Program-made: the position numbers and the translations under genes
Assembly (NCBI GenBank): GCA_002782305.1
Contig: PFHN01000099.1
Location: forward strand, 1 to 5,471
DNA from: Candidatus Moranbacteria bacterium CG_4_8_14_3_um_filter_41_13
GTDB lineage: Bacteria > Patescibacteriota > Minisyncoccia > Moranbacterales > UBA1568
Direction: 5' to 3'
DNA length: 5,471 nt
The notes under the pieces: model-generated
What the model was told of the DNA's origin: nothing
What the model saw: the letters and a program-made list of their open reading frames with translations, nothing else
The model's database searches: none
Shown: positions 1 to 4,019 of the stretch, in pieces
How positions within the stretch are numbered: position 1 is the stretch's first letter
Layout of the letters: each line of letters begins with the position of its first letter

Positions 1-2
1 TT

Positions 3-20
3 ATGTTCCACGTGGAACAT
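3..20. promoter_or_regulatory. parS: parS site 1 (perfect palindrome)
   Basis: ATGTTCCACGTGGAACAT is a perfect 18-bp palindrome. Its inner 16 bp (4-19) match the ParB-binding consensus TGTTNCACGTGNAACA. Confidence 0.88.
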
Positions 21-99
21 TGTTCTTAATCCATATTATGTTATTTGTATGTATTTAATCTTCTTGTGGTATGACCCTATTTTTTAGATACTGATTATG

Positions 100-117
100 A
101 TGTTCCACGTGGAACAT
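100..117. promoter_or_regulatory. parS: parS site 2 (perfect palindrome)
   Basis: Identical 18-bp copy, 97 bp centre to centre from site 1. The core is 101-116. Confidence 0.88.
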
Positions 118-234
118 TTGATAGAAAATACCTTTAATAAAGCAAAATTAATAAATAAAAAAGGTCACAATCTTTTATAAAAAGTATTTTTTTGACTAGA
201 ATACCTTTTTTAACGAGGTTATAAATTGCGCGAT

Positions 235-252
235 ATGTTCCACGTGGAACAT
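235..252. promoter_or_regulatory. parS: parS site 3 (perfect palindrome)
   Basis: Identical 18-bp copy, 135 bp centre to centre from site 2. The core is 236-251. Confidence 0.88.
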
Positions 253-328
253 AATTTTTTTATATTGAATACACGAGCAATATATAAAATAAAATGAGTG
301 ATTACAATTATTAGCATAAACACTCTAG

Positions 329-346
329 ATGTTCCACGTGGAACAT
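329..346. promoter_or_regulatory. parS: parS site 4 (perfect palindrome)
   Basis: Identical 18-bp copy, 94 bp centre to centre from site 3. The core is 330-345. It begins the second group of three sites. Confidence 0.88.
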
Positions 347-427
347 TACAGCAACTCTTAAATATATGCGCCTGAGGTATTTTTTTAAAAAAAGTGAAAT
401 ATAGGAGGGATTGTGTTTATGCAATAA

Positions 428-445
428 ATGTTCCGCGTGGAATAT
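428..445. promoter_or_regulatory. parS: degenerate parS site 5
   Basis: ATGTTCCGCGTGGAATAT differs from the other copies at two positions (A to G in the central CACGTG, and C to T in the right arm). It lies where the duplicated pattern predicts a site, 99 bp from site 4. Binding is probably weakened. It may be a decaying copy or a deliberately weak site. Confidence 0.7.
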
Positions 446-477
446 AGCTTTAAAGATGTTTTATACAAGTTAATAAT

Positions 478-486
478 TGTGAATAA
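478..486 (-). promoter_or_regulatory. possible single DnaA box (TTATTCACA)
   Basis: The minus strand reads TTATTCACA, which fits the DnaA-box form TTATNCACA. It is a single match in AT-rich DNA and could well be chance. I saw no cluster of boxes and no dnaA or dnaN gene, so this alone does not define an origin. Confidence 0.2.
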
Positions 487-560
487 AAAAAGATCACATC
501 TTTTTATGAATACCATTTTTTTATTGGTTTTTATTGAGTTCTGGTTCATTAAAGAATATT

Positions 561-578
561 ATGTTCCACGTGGAACAT
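561..578. promoter_or_regulatory. parS: parS site 6 (perfect palindrome)
   Basis: Identical 18-bp copy, 133 bp from site 5. The core is 562-577. It ends only about 3 bp before the first TTGACA (581-586) of the promoter region, so bound ParB could affect transcription of the rightward block. Confidence 0.88.
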
Positions 579-600
579 AATTGACACTGCTTATATATAC

Positions 601-629
601 TTGACAAAAGTATATATTCATTTCATAAT
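601..629 (+). promoter_or_regulatory. sigma70-type promoter P1 upstream of the tRNA/rbfA block
   Basis: The -35 is TTGACA (601-606), followed by a 17-bp spacer and the -10 CATAAT (624-629). The predicted start falls near 636-638. An imperfect copy of the upstream part lies exactly 20 bp earlier (TTGACA at 581-586, then an AT-rich TATATA run), but that copy lacks a -10 at a usable distance. Confidence 0.55.
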
Positions 630-637
630 ATTAATAT

Positions 638-796
638 ATGAGAATACAGAAGAAGAATAAAAGATGTACATTTAATTTTGTGCCCTGGATGGAATGTAAG
701 AAAACAACATTGACGAAACGTAAAGAAAACAGTATGATAAAGAGTAAGAAGAAATTTTATAAAGTAGTTTTTTGGCTTTACAGTAAGATAAAATAA
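638..796 (+). CDS. possible small lysine-rich ORF, 52 aa, unrecognised
   Basis: An open frame runs from ATG 638 to TAA 794-796. It encodes a very basic peptide with about 15 lysines, two cysteines (residues 10 and 20) and an aromatic C-terminal stretch (FYKVVFWLY). I do not recognise a family. The ATG sits at the predicted start of promoter P1, so it could be a leaderless message, and there is no Shine-Dalgarno sequence. Against it: the strand is purine-rich, which makes stop-free lysine-rich frames easy to obtain by chance, and the frame contains a good promoter (710-738) for the tRNA genes. It may simply be leader sequence of the tRNA transcript. Confidence 0.22.
   Translation: MRIQKKNKRCTFNFVPWMECKKTTLTKRKENSMIKSKKKFYKVVFWLYSKIK
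710..738 (+). promoter_or_regulatory. sigma70-type promoter P2 for the tRNA-Ala/tRNA-Arg/rbfA block
   Basis: The -35 is TTGACG (710-715), followed by a 17-bp spacer and the -10 TATGAT (733-738). Transcription would start near 745, about 70 bp before tRNA-Ala. No terminator is visible between tRNA-Arg and rbfA, so the tRNAs and the protein genes probably share a transcript. Confidence 0.6.
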
Positions 797-816
797 AGAC
801 ACTATACAGAATAATC

Positions 817-889
817 GGGCCGTTAGCACAGTTGGTAGCGCGCTTCCATGGCATGGAAGAGGTCGCCGGTTCGAATCCGGCACGGTCCA
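817..889 (+). tRNA. tRNA-Ala (anticodon GGC)
   Basis: A full cloverleaf can be drawn. The acceptor stem GGGCCGT (817-823) pairs with ACGGTCC (882-888). The anticodon stem CTTCC/GGAAG encloses the loop ATGGCAT with anticodon GGC at 850-852. The T arm GCCGG/CCGGC has a standard TTCGAAT loop. The third acceptor pair is G3-U70, the identity element of tRNA-Ala, which confirms the call. The D stem contains an apparent A-C mismatch (828/839). The discriminator is A889 and CCA is not encoded, so a CCA-adding enzyme is needed. Confidence 0.95.
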
Positions 890-907
890 CATCGTTTGAT
901 CAATATT

Positions 908-979
908 GCCCTTGTAGTTCAATGGATAGAACGGCTCACTCCTAACGAGTAAATGCAGGTCCGATTCCTGCCGAGGGCA
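908..979 (+). tRNA. tRNA-Arg (anticodon CCU)
   Basis: The acceptor stem GCCCTTG (908-914) pairs with CGAGGGC (972-978) with one G-U. The D arm GTTC/GAAC is regular. The anticodon loop CTCCTAA (939-945) gives anticodon CCU at 941-943, reading AGG. The T stem is GCAGG/CCTGC. Two oddities: the T loop is TCCGATT, with C instead of the near-universal U at position 55, and the last anticodon-stem pair is A-C (938/946). The discriminator is A979 and CCA is not encoded. The gene starts 18 bp after tRNA-Ala. Confidence 0.9.
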
Positions 980-1008
980 CATTTTTATCGAATTTTATAG
1001 AGAAATAA

Positions 1009-1013
1009 AGGAG
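1009..1013 (+). promoter_or_regulatory. distant Shine-Dalgarno-like AGGAG before rbfA
   Basis: AGGAG lies 24 nt before the rbfA ATG, far beyond the usual 5-10 nt. No ATG, GTG or TTG in the rbfA frame lies closer to it; only an ACG at 1026 does. Confidence 0.35.
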
Positions 1014-1037
1014 AATTATTTTTTTACGAACAAGAAT

Positions 1038-1373
1038 ATGTCAGTACCGCGTATTATAAAGGTAAATGAACTCCTTCGTAAACTTCTTGGAGAGACTATG
1101 GAAAGGGAGCTTTCTTTAAAGAAGGGGGTTTTCATTACCATTGCCAAGATTGACACATCGCGAGATCTTAGATATACTCGGATGTTTATTAGTGTTTTTC
1201 CAGAACAGGAATCACACTATGTAACAGAGACTTTGAAGAAAGAATTACCAAAAATTCAAAAAGAGCTTTATACAAAGCTTCATATGAAACCTATGCCAAA
1301 ATTATCTTTTAAGATTGATACAACAGCACAAGAAGCAGATGTTGTTGAAAAGCTTTTGAAAGAAATATTTTAG
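1038..1373 (+). CDS. rbfA: 30S ribosome-binding factor RbfA
   Basis: RbfA is a small KH-type RNA-binding protein that binds the immature 30S subunit and supports late 16S rRNA 5'-end maturation, especially in the cold. At 111 residues it has the usual compact length. The start RIIKVNELLRKLLGE (5-19) is the typical first helix. Central strands carry the TIAKIDTSRDLRYTRMFISVF segment (split here: 34-43 and 44-54), and the C-terminal PKLSFKIDTTAQEADVVEKLL pattern corresponds to the family's P.L.F..D.....I..LL ending. It lies 58 bp after tRNA-Arg, with no terminator between, and the nrnA-like gene follows after 97 bp. The order rbfA-nrnA is common in bacteria, which supports both calls. The stop is TAG. 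The start at 1038 is the only reasonable one, although the AGGAG is 24 nt upstream. Confidence 0.95.
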   Translation: MSVPRIIKVNELLRKLLGETMERELSLKKGVFITIAKIDTSRDLRYTRMFISVFPEQESHYVTETLKKELPKIQKELYTKLHMKPMPKLSFKIDTTAQEADVVEKLLKEIF

Positions 1374-1395
1374 CTTATATAAGGTCTTTTATAGA

Positions 1396-1426
1396 GTTAT
1401 ACCAAGTTATACTATTGTGGTATAAC
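1396..1426 (+). promoter_or_regulatory. GTTATACC repeats with inverted copy and possible extended -10 before the nrnA-like gene
   Basis: GTTATACC at 1396-1403 and its reverse complement GGTATAAC at 1419-1426 form a perfect 8-bp inverted repeat with a 15-nt loop. A second direct copy, GTTATAC, begins exactly 10 bp after the first (1406-1412). TGGTATAAC (1418-1426) also fits an extended -10 promoter, though no good -35 precedes it. There is no T-run after the stem, so it is not a terminator. It could be an operator or an internal promoter. Confidence 0.3.
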
Positions 1427-1452
1427 ATTTATATATACAGAGTATTATCCTT

Positions 1453-1456
1453 GGAG
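1453..1456 (+). promoter_or_regulatory. Shine-Dalgarno-like GGAG before the nrnA-like gene
   Basis: GGAG ends 14 nt before the ATG at 1471, with a pyrimidine-rich stretch between. The spacing is longer than usual. Confidence 0.4.
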
Positions 1457-1470
1457 CATCTTTCTTTTTT

Positions 1471-2430
1471 ATGACGAATTTTGAGTCAGAATTTCATACG
1501 CTAAAGTATATTATTGCAAAATCAGAAAGGATTCTTCTTTTTGCGCACAGTAGACCAGACGCTGACACTATTGGTGCTAATCTTGCTATGGCGGAATATC
1601 TGAAAAGCTGTGGAAAACATGTGGATATTTCTTGTTTTGATGCTTTCCCTGATGCTATGAAAGTTTTATTTCAAGGGATATTTCTTCATCCGAATCAAAT
1701 TGATATGGAGAGTTACGATGCTATTATTGCTTCTGATAGTGTTGATCGTGGTTTTGATAAAATTCGCAATTCCTTTCGTGAGAATCAAGTTATTGTGCTT
1801 ATTGATCATCATCCCGATATATGTCTTACGGGAGATGTGGTAATCATTGATCCAGAGTATTCATCATCATCAGAACTAATATATCTTTTTTTAACCTCAG
1901 TGGAGGCAAGAATTACTCAAAAAATAGCAAGTATGCTTCTTACAGGCATTCTCTTTGACACTGGCGGACTCCAACATTCTAATGTTTCGCCACGCGTGAT
2001 GGAAATTTCTTCAGATTTAATCAAAAAAGGAGCGCCTCTTGAGAAGATAACACAAGCAATCTTTTCAAAGAAAAATCTTGCAGCACTGAAACTTTGGGGG
2101 AGAGCATTTGAAAAGGCTCGTTTGAATAAAAAAAATGGTATGTTGGTGACCGCTATCACAAGACGAGACATAGAGGAATGTCAGGCGTTGCCTGAAGATA
2201 TTTATCAAGTTTCATCTATACTGAGCGCTGTTCCTGATGTAAGGTTTGCGCTTGTTCTTTCAGAACGTGATGAGAATACCATAAGGGCCAGTCTTCGTTC
2301 AGCTGATAAATCTGAAGTGGATGTTTCTTTGATTGCACATAATTTTGGAGGAGGTGGACACAAACTTGCGAGTGGTTTTGAAATACCAGGAAAACTTGTT
2401 GAAACAAATGAAGGATGGAGGGTAGAATAA
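1471..2430 (+). CDS. nrnA: DHH-family phosphoesterase, NrnA-like (oligoribonuclease / pAp phosphatase)
   Basis: NrnA-type enzymes degrade nanoRNAs of a few nucleotides and dephosphorylate pAp in the cytoplasm, using two metal ions. The DHH domain shows all expected motifs: H26 with R28-P-D-A-D-T-I-G (D30 and D32), D89 in ASDSVD, the diagnostic D112-H113-H114 in LIDHHPD, and D163 in GILFDTGGLQHSN. The C-terminal DHHA1 substrate-binding domain ends with FGGGGHKLASG (292-302). The length of 319 residues matches the NrnA family. It follows rbfA, as in many bacteria, and its stop codon lies just before the next gene's start, so the two are probably cotranscribed. DHH subfamilies overlap, so the exact substrate (nanoRNA, pAp or c-di-AMP products) is inferred rather than seen. 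Confidence 0.9.
   Translation: MTNFESEFHTLKYIIAKSERILLFAHSRPDADTIGANLAMAEYLKSCGKHVDISCFDAFPDAMKVLFQGIFLHPNQIDMESYDAIIASDSVDRGFDKIRNSFRENQVIVLIDHHPDICLTGDVVIIDPEYSSSSELIYLFLTSVEARITQKIASMLLTGILFDTGGLQHSNVSPRVMEISSDLIKKGAPLEKITQAIFSKKNLAALKLWGRAFEKARLNKKNGMLVTAITRRDIEECQALPEDIYQVSSILSAVPDVRFALVLSERDENTIRASLRSADKSEVDVSLIAHNFGGGGHKLASGFEIPGKLVETNEGWRVE
2417..2422 (+). promoter_or_regulatory. Shine-Dalgarno GGAGGG before the uracil-DNA glycosylase
   Basis: GGAGGG lies inside the end of the preceding gene, 16 nt before ATG 2439. It is too close to serve the alternative ATG at 2415, which it follows. It therefore favours the 2439 start, although the spacing is long. Confidence 0.4.
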
Positions 2431-2438
2431 AAAAAACT

Positions 2439-3026
2439 ATGACAGATAAAAAAGAAGCTCTTAAAAAAGTGAACGCTTTTTGGATAGAGCATTGTACCTG
2501 CAGTTTGCGCAAAGAAGCCTTGCAAGCAGTTCCTGGGGATGGGAGTGCTGATGCAGAGATACTTTTTATTGGTGAAGCTCCTGGGAAGAAAGAGGATCTC
2601 CTCGGTGTGCCGTTTATTGGATCAGCAGGGAAATTCCTCAGTGAAATGCTGGCTTCTATCAAGCTTAAACGTGAAGATATTTTTATAACAAATGTCGTCA
2701 AGTATCGTCCACCAGAAAATCGTGATCCCTCGCCAGAAGAGAAAGAAGCCTGCCGACAGTGGCTCGTCGATCAAGTGGAGATCATCGATCCTGTGCTCAT
2801 CGTCACGCTCGGGCGACACGCGATGAAGAACTTTATTCTCGATAAAAAAATTTCAGATGTCCACGGAAAAACTTTTTACGTCACATCTCCAGACCTCGGC
2901 ACGAGAACATTCTACTGTCTCTATCATCCGGCTGCCGCGCTCTACAATGGAGGACTCCGAGAGGCACTGAAAAAAGATTTCAAAAAAATCCCGAGCCTTC
3001 TTAAGAAAATTCAAAAAAAGAAATAA
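2439..3026 (+). CDS. udg: uracil-DNA glycosylase, family 4-like
   Basis: This enzyme removes uracil from DNA after cytosine deamination, the first step of base excision repair. With the start at 2439 it has 195 residues. Motif GEAPGKKED (45-53), then GVPFIGSAG (56-64), TNVVKYRPPENRDP (84-97) and HPAAAL (163-168) match family 4 enzymes. Family 4 normally holds a 4Fe-4S cluster with four cysteines. Here C104 is kept (EACRQWL), but the usual K-C-R-P-P cysteine is tyrosine (Y89), and the N-terminal CxxC is altered to H18-C19-T-C21. Cluster binding is therefore doubtful. An in-frame ATG at 2415 would overlap the previous gene by 16 bp and lacks a suitably spaced ribosome site, so I prefer 2439. 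From about 2700 the G+C content rises sharply. The C-terminus is lysine-rich and a terminator follows 3 bp after the stop. Confidence 0.88.
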   Translation: MTDKKEALKKVNAFWIEHCTCSLRKEALQAVPGDGSADAEILFIGEAPGKKEDLLGVPFIGSAGKFLSEMLASIKLKREDIFITNVVKYRPPENRDPSPEEKEACRQWLVDQVEIIDPVLIVTLGRHAMKNFILDKKISDVHGKTFYVTSPDLGTRTFYCLYHPAAALYNGGLREALKKDFKKIPSLLKKIQKKK

Positions 3027-3029
3027 TAA

Positions 3030-3055
3030 AATCTCGATCACTCGGGATTCTTTTT
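3030..3055. terminator. intrinsic terminator, probably bidirectional
   Basis: AATCTCGA (3030-3037) pairs with TCGGGATT (3042-3049) through one G-U, closing a TCAC loop, and is followed by CTTTTT. It lies 3 bp after the glycosylase stop and ends the rightward block. Read leftwards the stem is followed by a T-rich run, so it can also stop transcription of the leftward 48-aa gene. Confidence 0.85.
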
Positions 3056-3099
3056 AGGATGTCTCTACAAAATTTCAAATTATTTTGAGAACTTCTTCC

Positions 3100-3246
3100 C
3101 TATTCGTGTGCAATATTCTTGATATCTTCTGAGGTGATCCCTTCTTCTGTTTCTAATCTCAATGTTATTTTCTCTTCATTCCAAAGAGGGATAAGAAAAA
3201 AAAGAAGTATCGCAGAGATCCAGAATGCAAGGGTAGTCGCTTTCAT
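3100..3246 (-). CDS. small single-pass membrane protein, 48 aa, unrecognised
   Basis: The leftward frame starts at ATG 3246-3244 and ends at TAG 3102-3100. A lysine at residue 2 precedes a strongly hydrophobic segment (about 5-22, ATTLAFWISAILLFFLIPLW in part). A short hydrophilic, mostly acidic tail of about 26 residues (rich in E, with T and I) follows. This reads as an N-in membrane anchor with a small exposed domain. A lipobox cysteine is absent. A good Shine-Dalgarno sequence, AGAAAGG (3258-3252), sits 5 nt before the ATG, the best-spaced one in the window, which strongly supports translation. It lies downstream of tRNA-Leu and its terminator and faces the rightward glycosylase gene across a shared terminator. 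I do not recognise a family and assign no function. Confidence 0.65.
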   Translation of the reverse strand: MKATTLAFWISAILLFFLIPLWNEEKITLRLETEEGITSEDIKNIAHE

Positions 3247-3290
3247 AATAACCTTTCTGAGCTATACTTAAGAGTTGAACAAAGAACTTT

Positions 3291-3304
3291 TTCGGTTTTC
3301 CGAA
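3291..3304. other. small stem-loop upstream of the 48-aa gene
   Basis: TTCGG TTTT CCGAA forms a perfect 5-bp stem with a 4-nt loop. No T-run follows it in either direction in the terminator sense. It lies in the stretch between tRNA-Leu and the small membrane gene, where I see no convincing promoter; a weak TATAGC -10 is near 3263-3268. Its role is unknown. Confidence 0.25.
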
Positions 3305-3354
3305 GATAGCACTCTAGCAGAACTTCAGAGTAAAAACAAGAGTCACGCGAAAAC

Positions 3355-3378
3355 AAAAAACCGAGCAATAAACTCAGT
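3355..3378 (-). terminator. intrinsic terminator after tRNA-Leu
   Basis: On the minus strand ACTGAG (3378-3373) pairs with CTCGGT (3365-3360) around a 7-nt loop and is followed by a T run (3359-3355). It lies 11 bp after the tRNA-Leu 3' end and would end the HNH/tRNA-Leu transcript. Confidence 0.75.
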
Positions 3379-3389
3379 CTTTCTTTTAG

Positions 3390-3471
3390 TGGGCGAGGAG
3401 GGACTTGAACCCTCATGCCTTTAGAGCACAACATTTTAAGTGTCGCGTGTATACCATTCCACCACTCGCCC
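3390..3471 (-). tRNA. tRNA-Leu (anticodon UAA)
   Basis: This is a class II tRNA with a long variable arm. The acceptor stem GGGCGAG (3471-3465) pairs with CTCGCCC (3397-3391). The anticodon stem encloses the loop CTTAAAA (3440-3434) with anticodon UAA, reading UUA. The variable arm is TGCTCTAAAGGCA-like, and the T arm GAGGG/CCCTC has the loop TTCAAGT. The discriminator is A and CCA is not encoded. No promoter is evident directly in front of it, because the HNH gene ends only 5 bp upstream, so it is probably transcribed with that gene. Confidence 0.95.
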
Positions 3472-3476
3472 ATATT

Positions 3477-3950
3477 TTAACCTCTCTTCTTATTTTTTCC
3501 TCTGTGAGTCGGTTTTAAACTATGACAATTTGGACATAGTACCTTGAGATTCATCATTCTATTATCACTTTTATCTCCATTGATATGATGTAATTCAAGA
3601 GGTATCCGTCCGTCCTCAGAAACTTTTCTCCAGCGACATTCTTCGCATTCTTTTTTCTTCAATCCAGCAGAGAATAACCTTTTTTTTAGTTTAAAACTCT
3701 GATAACTTGAATTTTCAATAAGTATTTTTTCTAATGAAAGTGGTTTTTTTCGAGCAAACGGCATGCCTTTATTCCAACCCATTCCTAAAAAATGAGAGGT
3801 ATCGATTTTAAGCTCCTTCATTTTCTTCTGAACTTGGACATAGTTACCTCCTGCAGGTACTAGCCCTAAGGCATAAATAACTTGCCGAATACTCCTTGAT
3901 TTCTTTACCGCTGAAATAATATCCGAATTGGTCCATTTTTTATTTCGCAT
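3477..3950 (-). CDS. HNH endonuclease with N-terminal helix-turn-helix-like region
   Basis: This is a 157-residue nuclease of the zinc-containing HNH group. The N-terminal part (5-61, WTNSDIISAVKKSRS through DTSHFLGMGWNKG) is a putative DNA-recognition region found in a widespread group of stand-alone phage and bacterial HNH proteins. The C-terminal nuclease domain shows C102-E-E-C105, E119-L-H121-H122-I-N-G, N130 in DNRMMNL, then C139-P-N-C142-H143. These are the expected metal-binding cysteines and HNH catalytic residues, so it looks intact. It sits between tRNA-Cys and tRNA-Leu, on the same strand, and its TAA lies 5 bp before tRNA-Leu. A strong promoter with nested inverted repeats precedes it, but there is no Shine-Dalgarno sequence. 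No partner methylase or toxin/antitoxin gene is visible. A homing-type selfish gene is plausible, and its host role and target are unknown. Confidence 0.9.
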   Translation of the reverse strand: MRNKKWTNSDIISAVKKSRSIRQVIYALGLVPAGGNYVQVQKKMKELKIDTSHFLGMGWNKGMPFARKKPLSLEKILIENSSYQSFKLKKRLFSAGLKKKECEECRWRKVSEDGRIPLELHHINGDKSDNRMMNLKVLCPNCHSLKPTHRGKNKKRG

Positions 3951-3954
3951 ATTA

Positions 3955-3994
3955 ATAATGGTATAAAGTATTATTACTTTGAGTATACCATTAT
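3955..3994 (-). promoter_or_regulatory. nested inverted repeats over the HNH promoter (possible operator)
   Basis: Outer arms ATAATGGTATA (3955-3965) and TATACCATTAT (3984-3994) are perfect 11-bp complements with an 18-bp gap. Inside, AAAGTA (3965-3970) and TACTTT (3975-3980) form a second 6-bp inverted repeat. The right outer arm overlaps the -10 of the HNH promoter and the left arm lies just before the start codon. A repressor site or an RNA hairpin in the leader are both possible. Confidence 0.5.
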
Positions 3995-4010
3995 AACGTC
4001 AGTATTTCAA
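3982..4010 (-). promoter_or_regulatory. sigma70-type promoter of the HNH gene
   Basis: On the minus strand TTGAAA (4010-4005), a 17-bp spacer and TATACT (3987-3982), with TGG directly before the -10 (extended -10). The expected start is near 3975, giving a leader of about 25 nt. It lies only 10 bp beyond the tRNA-Cys 3' end. Confidence 0.65.
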
Positions 4011-4019
4011 ATAACTATG

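Larger units (their letters stand above)
4..577. repeat. diverged tandem duplication of a ~326-bp unit with three parS sites each
   Basis: Sites 1-3 and sites 4-6 each span exactly 232 bp between outer centres (97+135 and 99+133). Site 1 to 4, 2 to 5 and 3 to 6 are 326, 328 and 326 bp apart. In the longer interval of each unit a shared motif (TCACAATCTTTT at 165-176 and TCACATCTTTTT at 494-505, both inside A/T runs) sits about 57 bp after the preceding parS centre. The rest has diverged strongly. I infer an old duplication in which mainly the parS sites and their spacing were kept. Confidence 0.6.
1..600. other. AT-rich gene-free region carrying a parS array (putative partition centromere)
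   Basis: I see no convincing gene in this stretch. It is very AT-rich and carries six palindromic sites centred near 11.5, 108.5, 243.5, 337.5, 436.5 and 569.5, so the spacings are 97, 135, 94, 99 and 133 bp. Chromosomal ParB proteins (ParABS system) load on 16-bp parS sites of the form TGTTNCACGTGNAACA, usually clustered near oriC, and the sites here fit that form. ParB clamps would spread from these sites and recruit ParA and SMC for segregation. No parA, parB or dnaA gene is visible inside the window. The link to the origin is inference. Confidence 0.85.

Noticed and set aside
3..578. CRISPR array
   Set aside because: The repeats are 18-bp perfect palindromes with 94-135 bp spacing, not 25-40 bp repeats with 30-40 bp spacers, and no cas gene is visible.
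3..578. Noc binding sites or a phage operator array
   Set aside because: Noc sites have a CCCGGG-type centre. The CACGTG centre with TGTT/AACA ends matches parS much better.
623..982. Leftward 119- and 72-residue frames across the tRNA-Ala and tRNA-Arg genes
   Set aside because: They are antisense to two clear tRNA genes. The predicted peptide with DRAGFEPATS-like text is a well-known artefact of tRNA antisense translation.
2205..2701. Long leftward frames opposite the NrnA-like and glycosylase genes
   Set aside because: They lie entirely opposite confidently identified genes, lack family resemblance and are serine/leucine-rich shadows of lysine/glutamate-rich coding.
3291..3304. Terminator at the TTCGG/CCGAA stem-loop
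   Set aside because: The U-run is on the wrong side for either direction, so it is listed only as a stem-loop.
3243..3473. 76-residue leftward frame beginning MGEWWNGIHATLK
   Set aside because: It reads through tRNA-Leu. This peptide is a familiar false gene from tRNA-Leu sequence.
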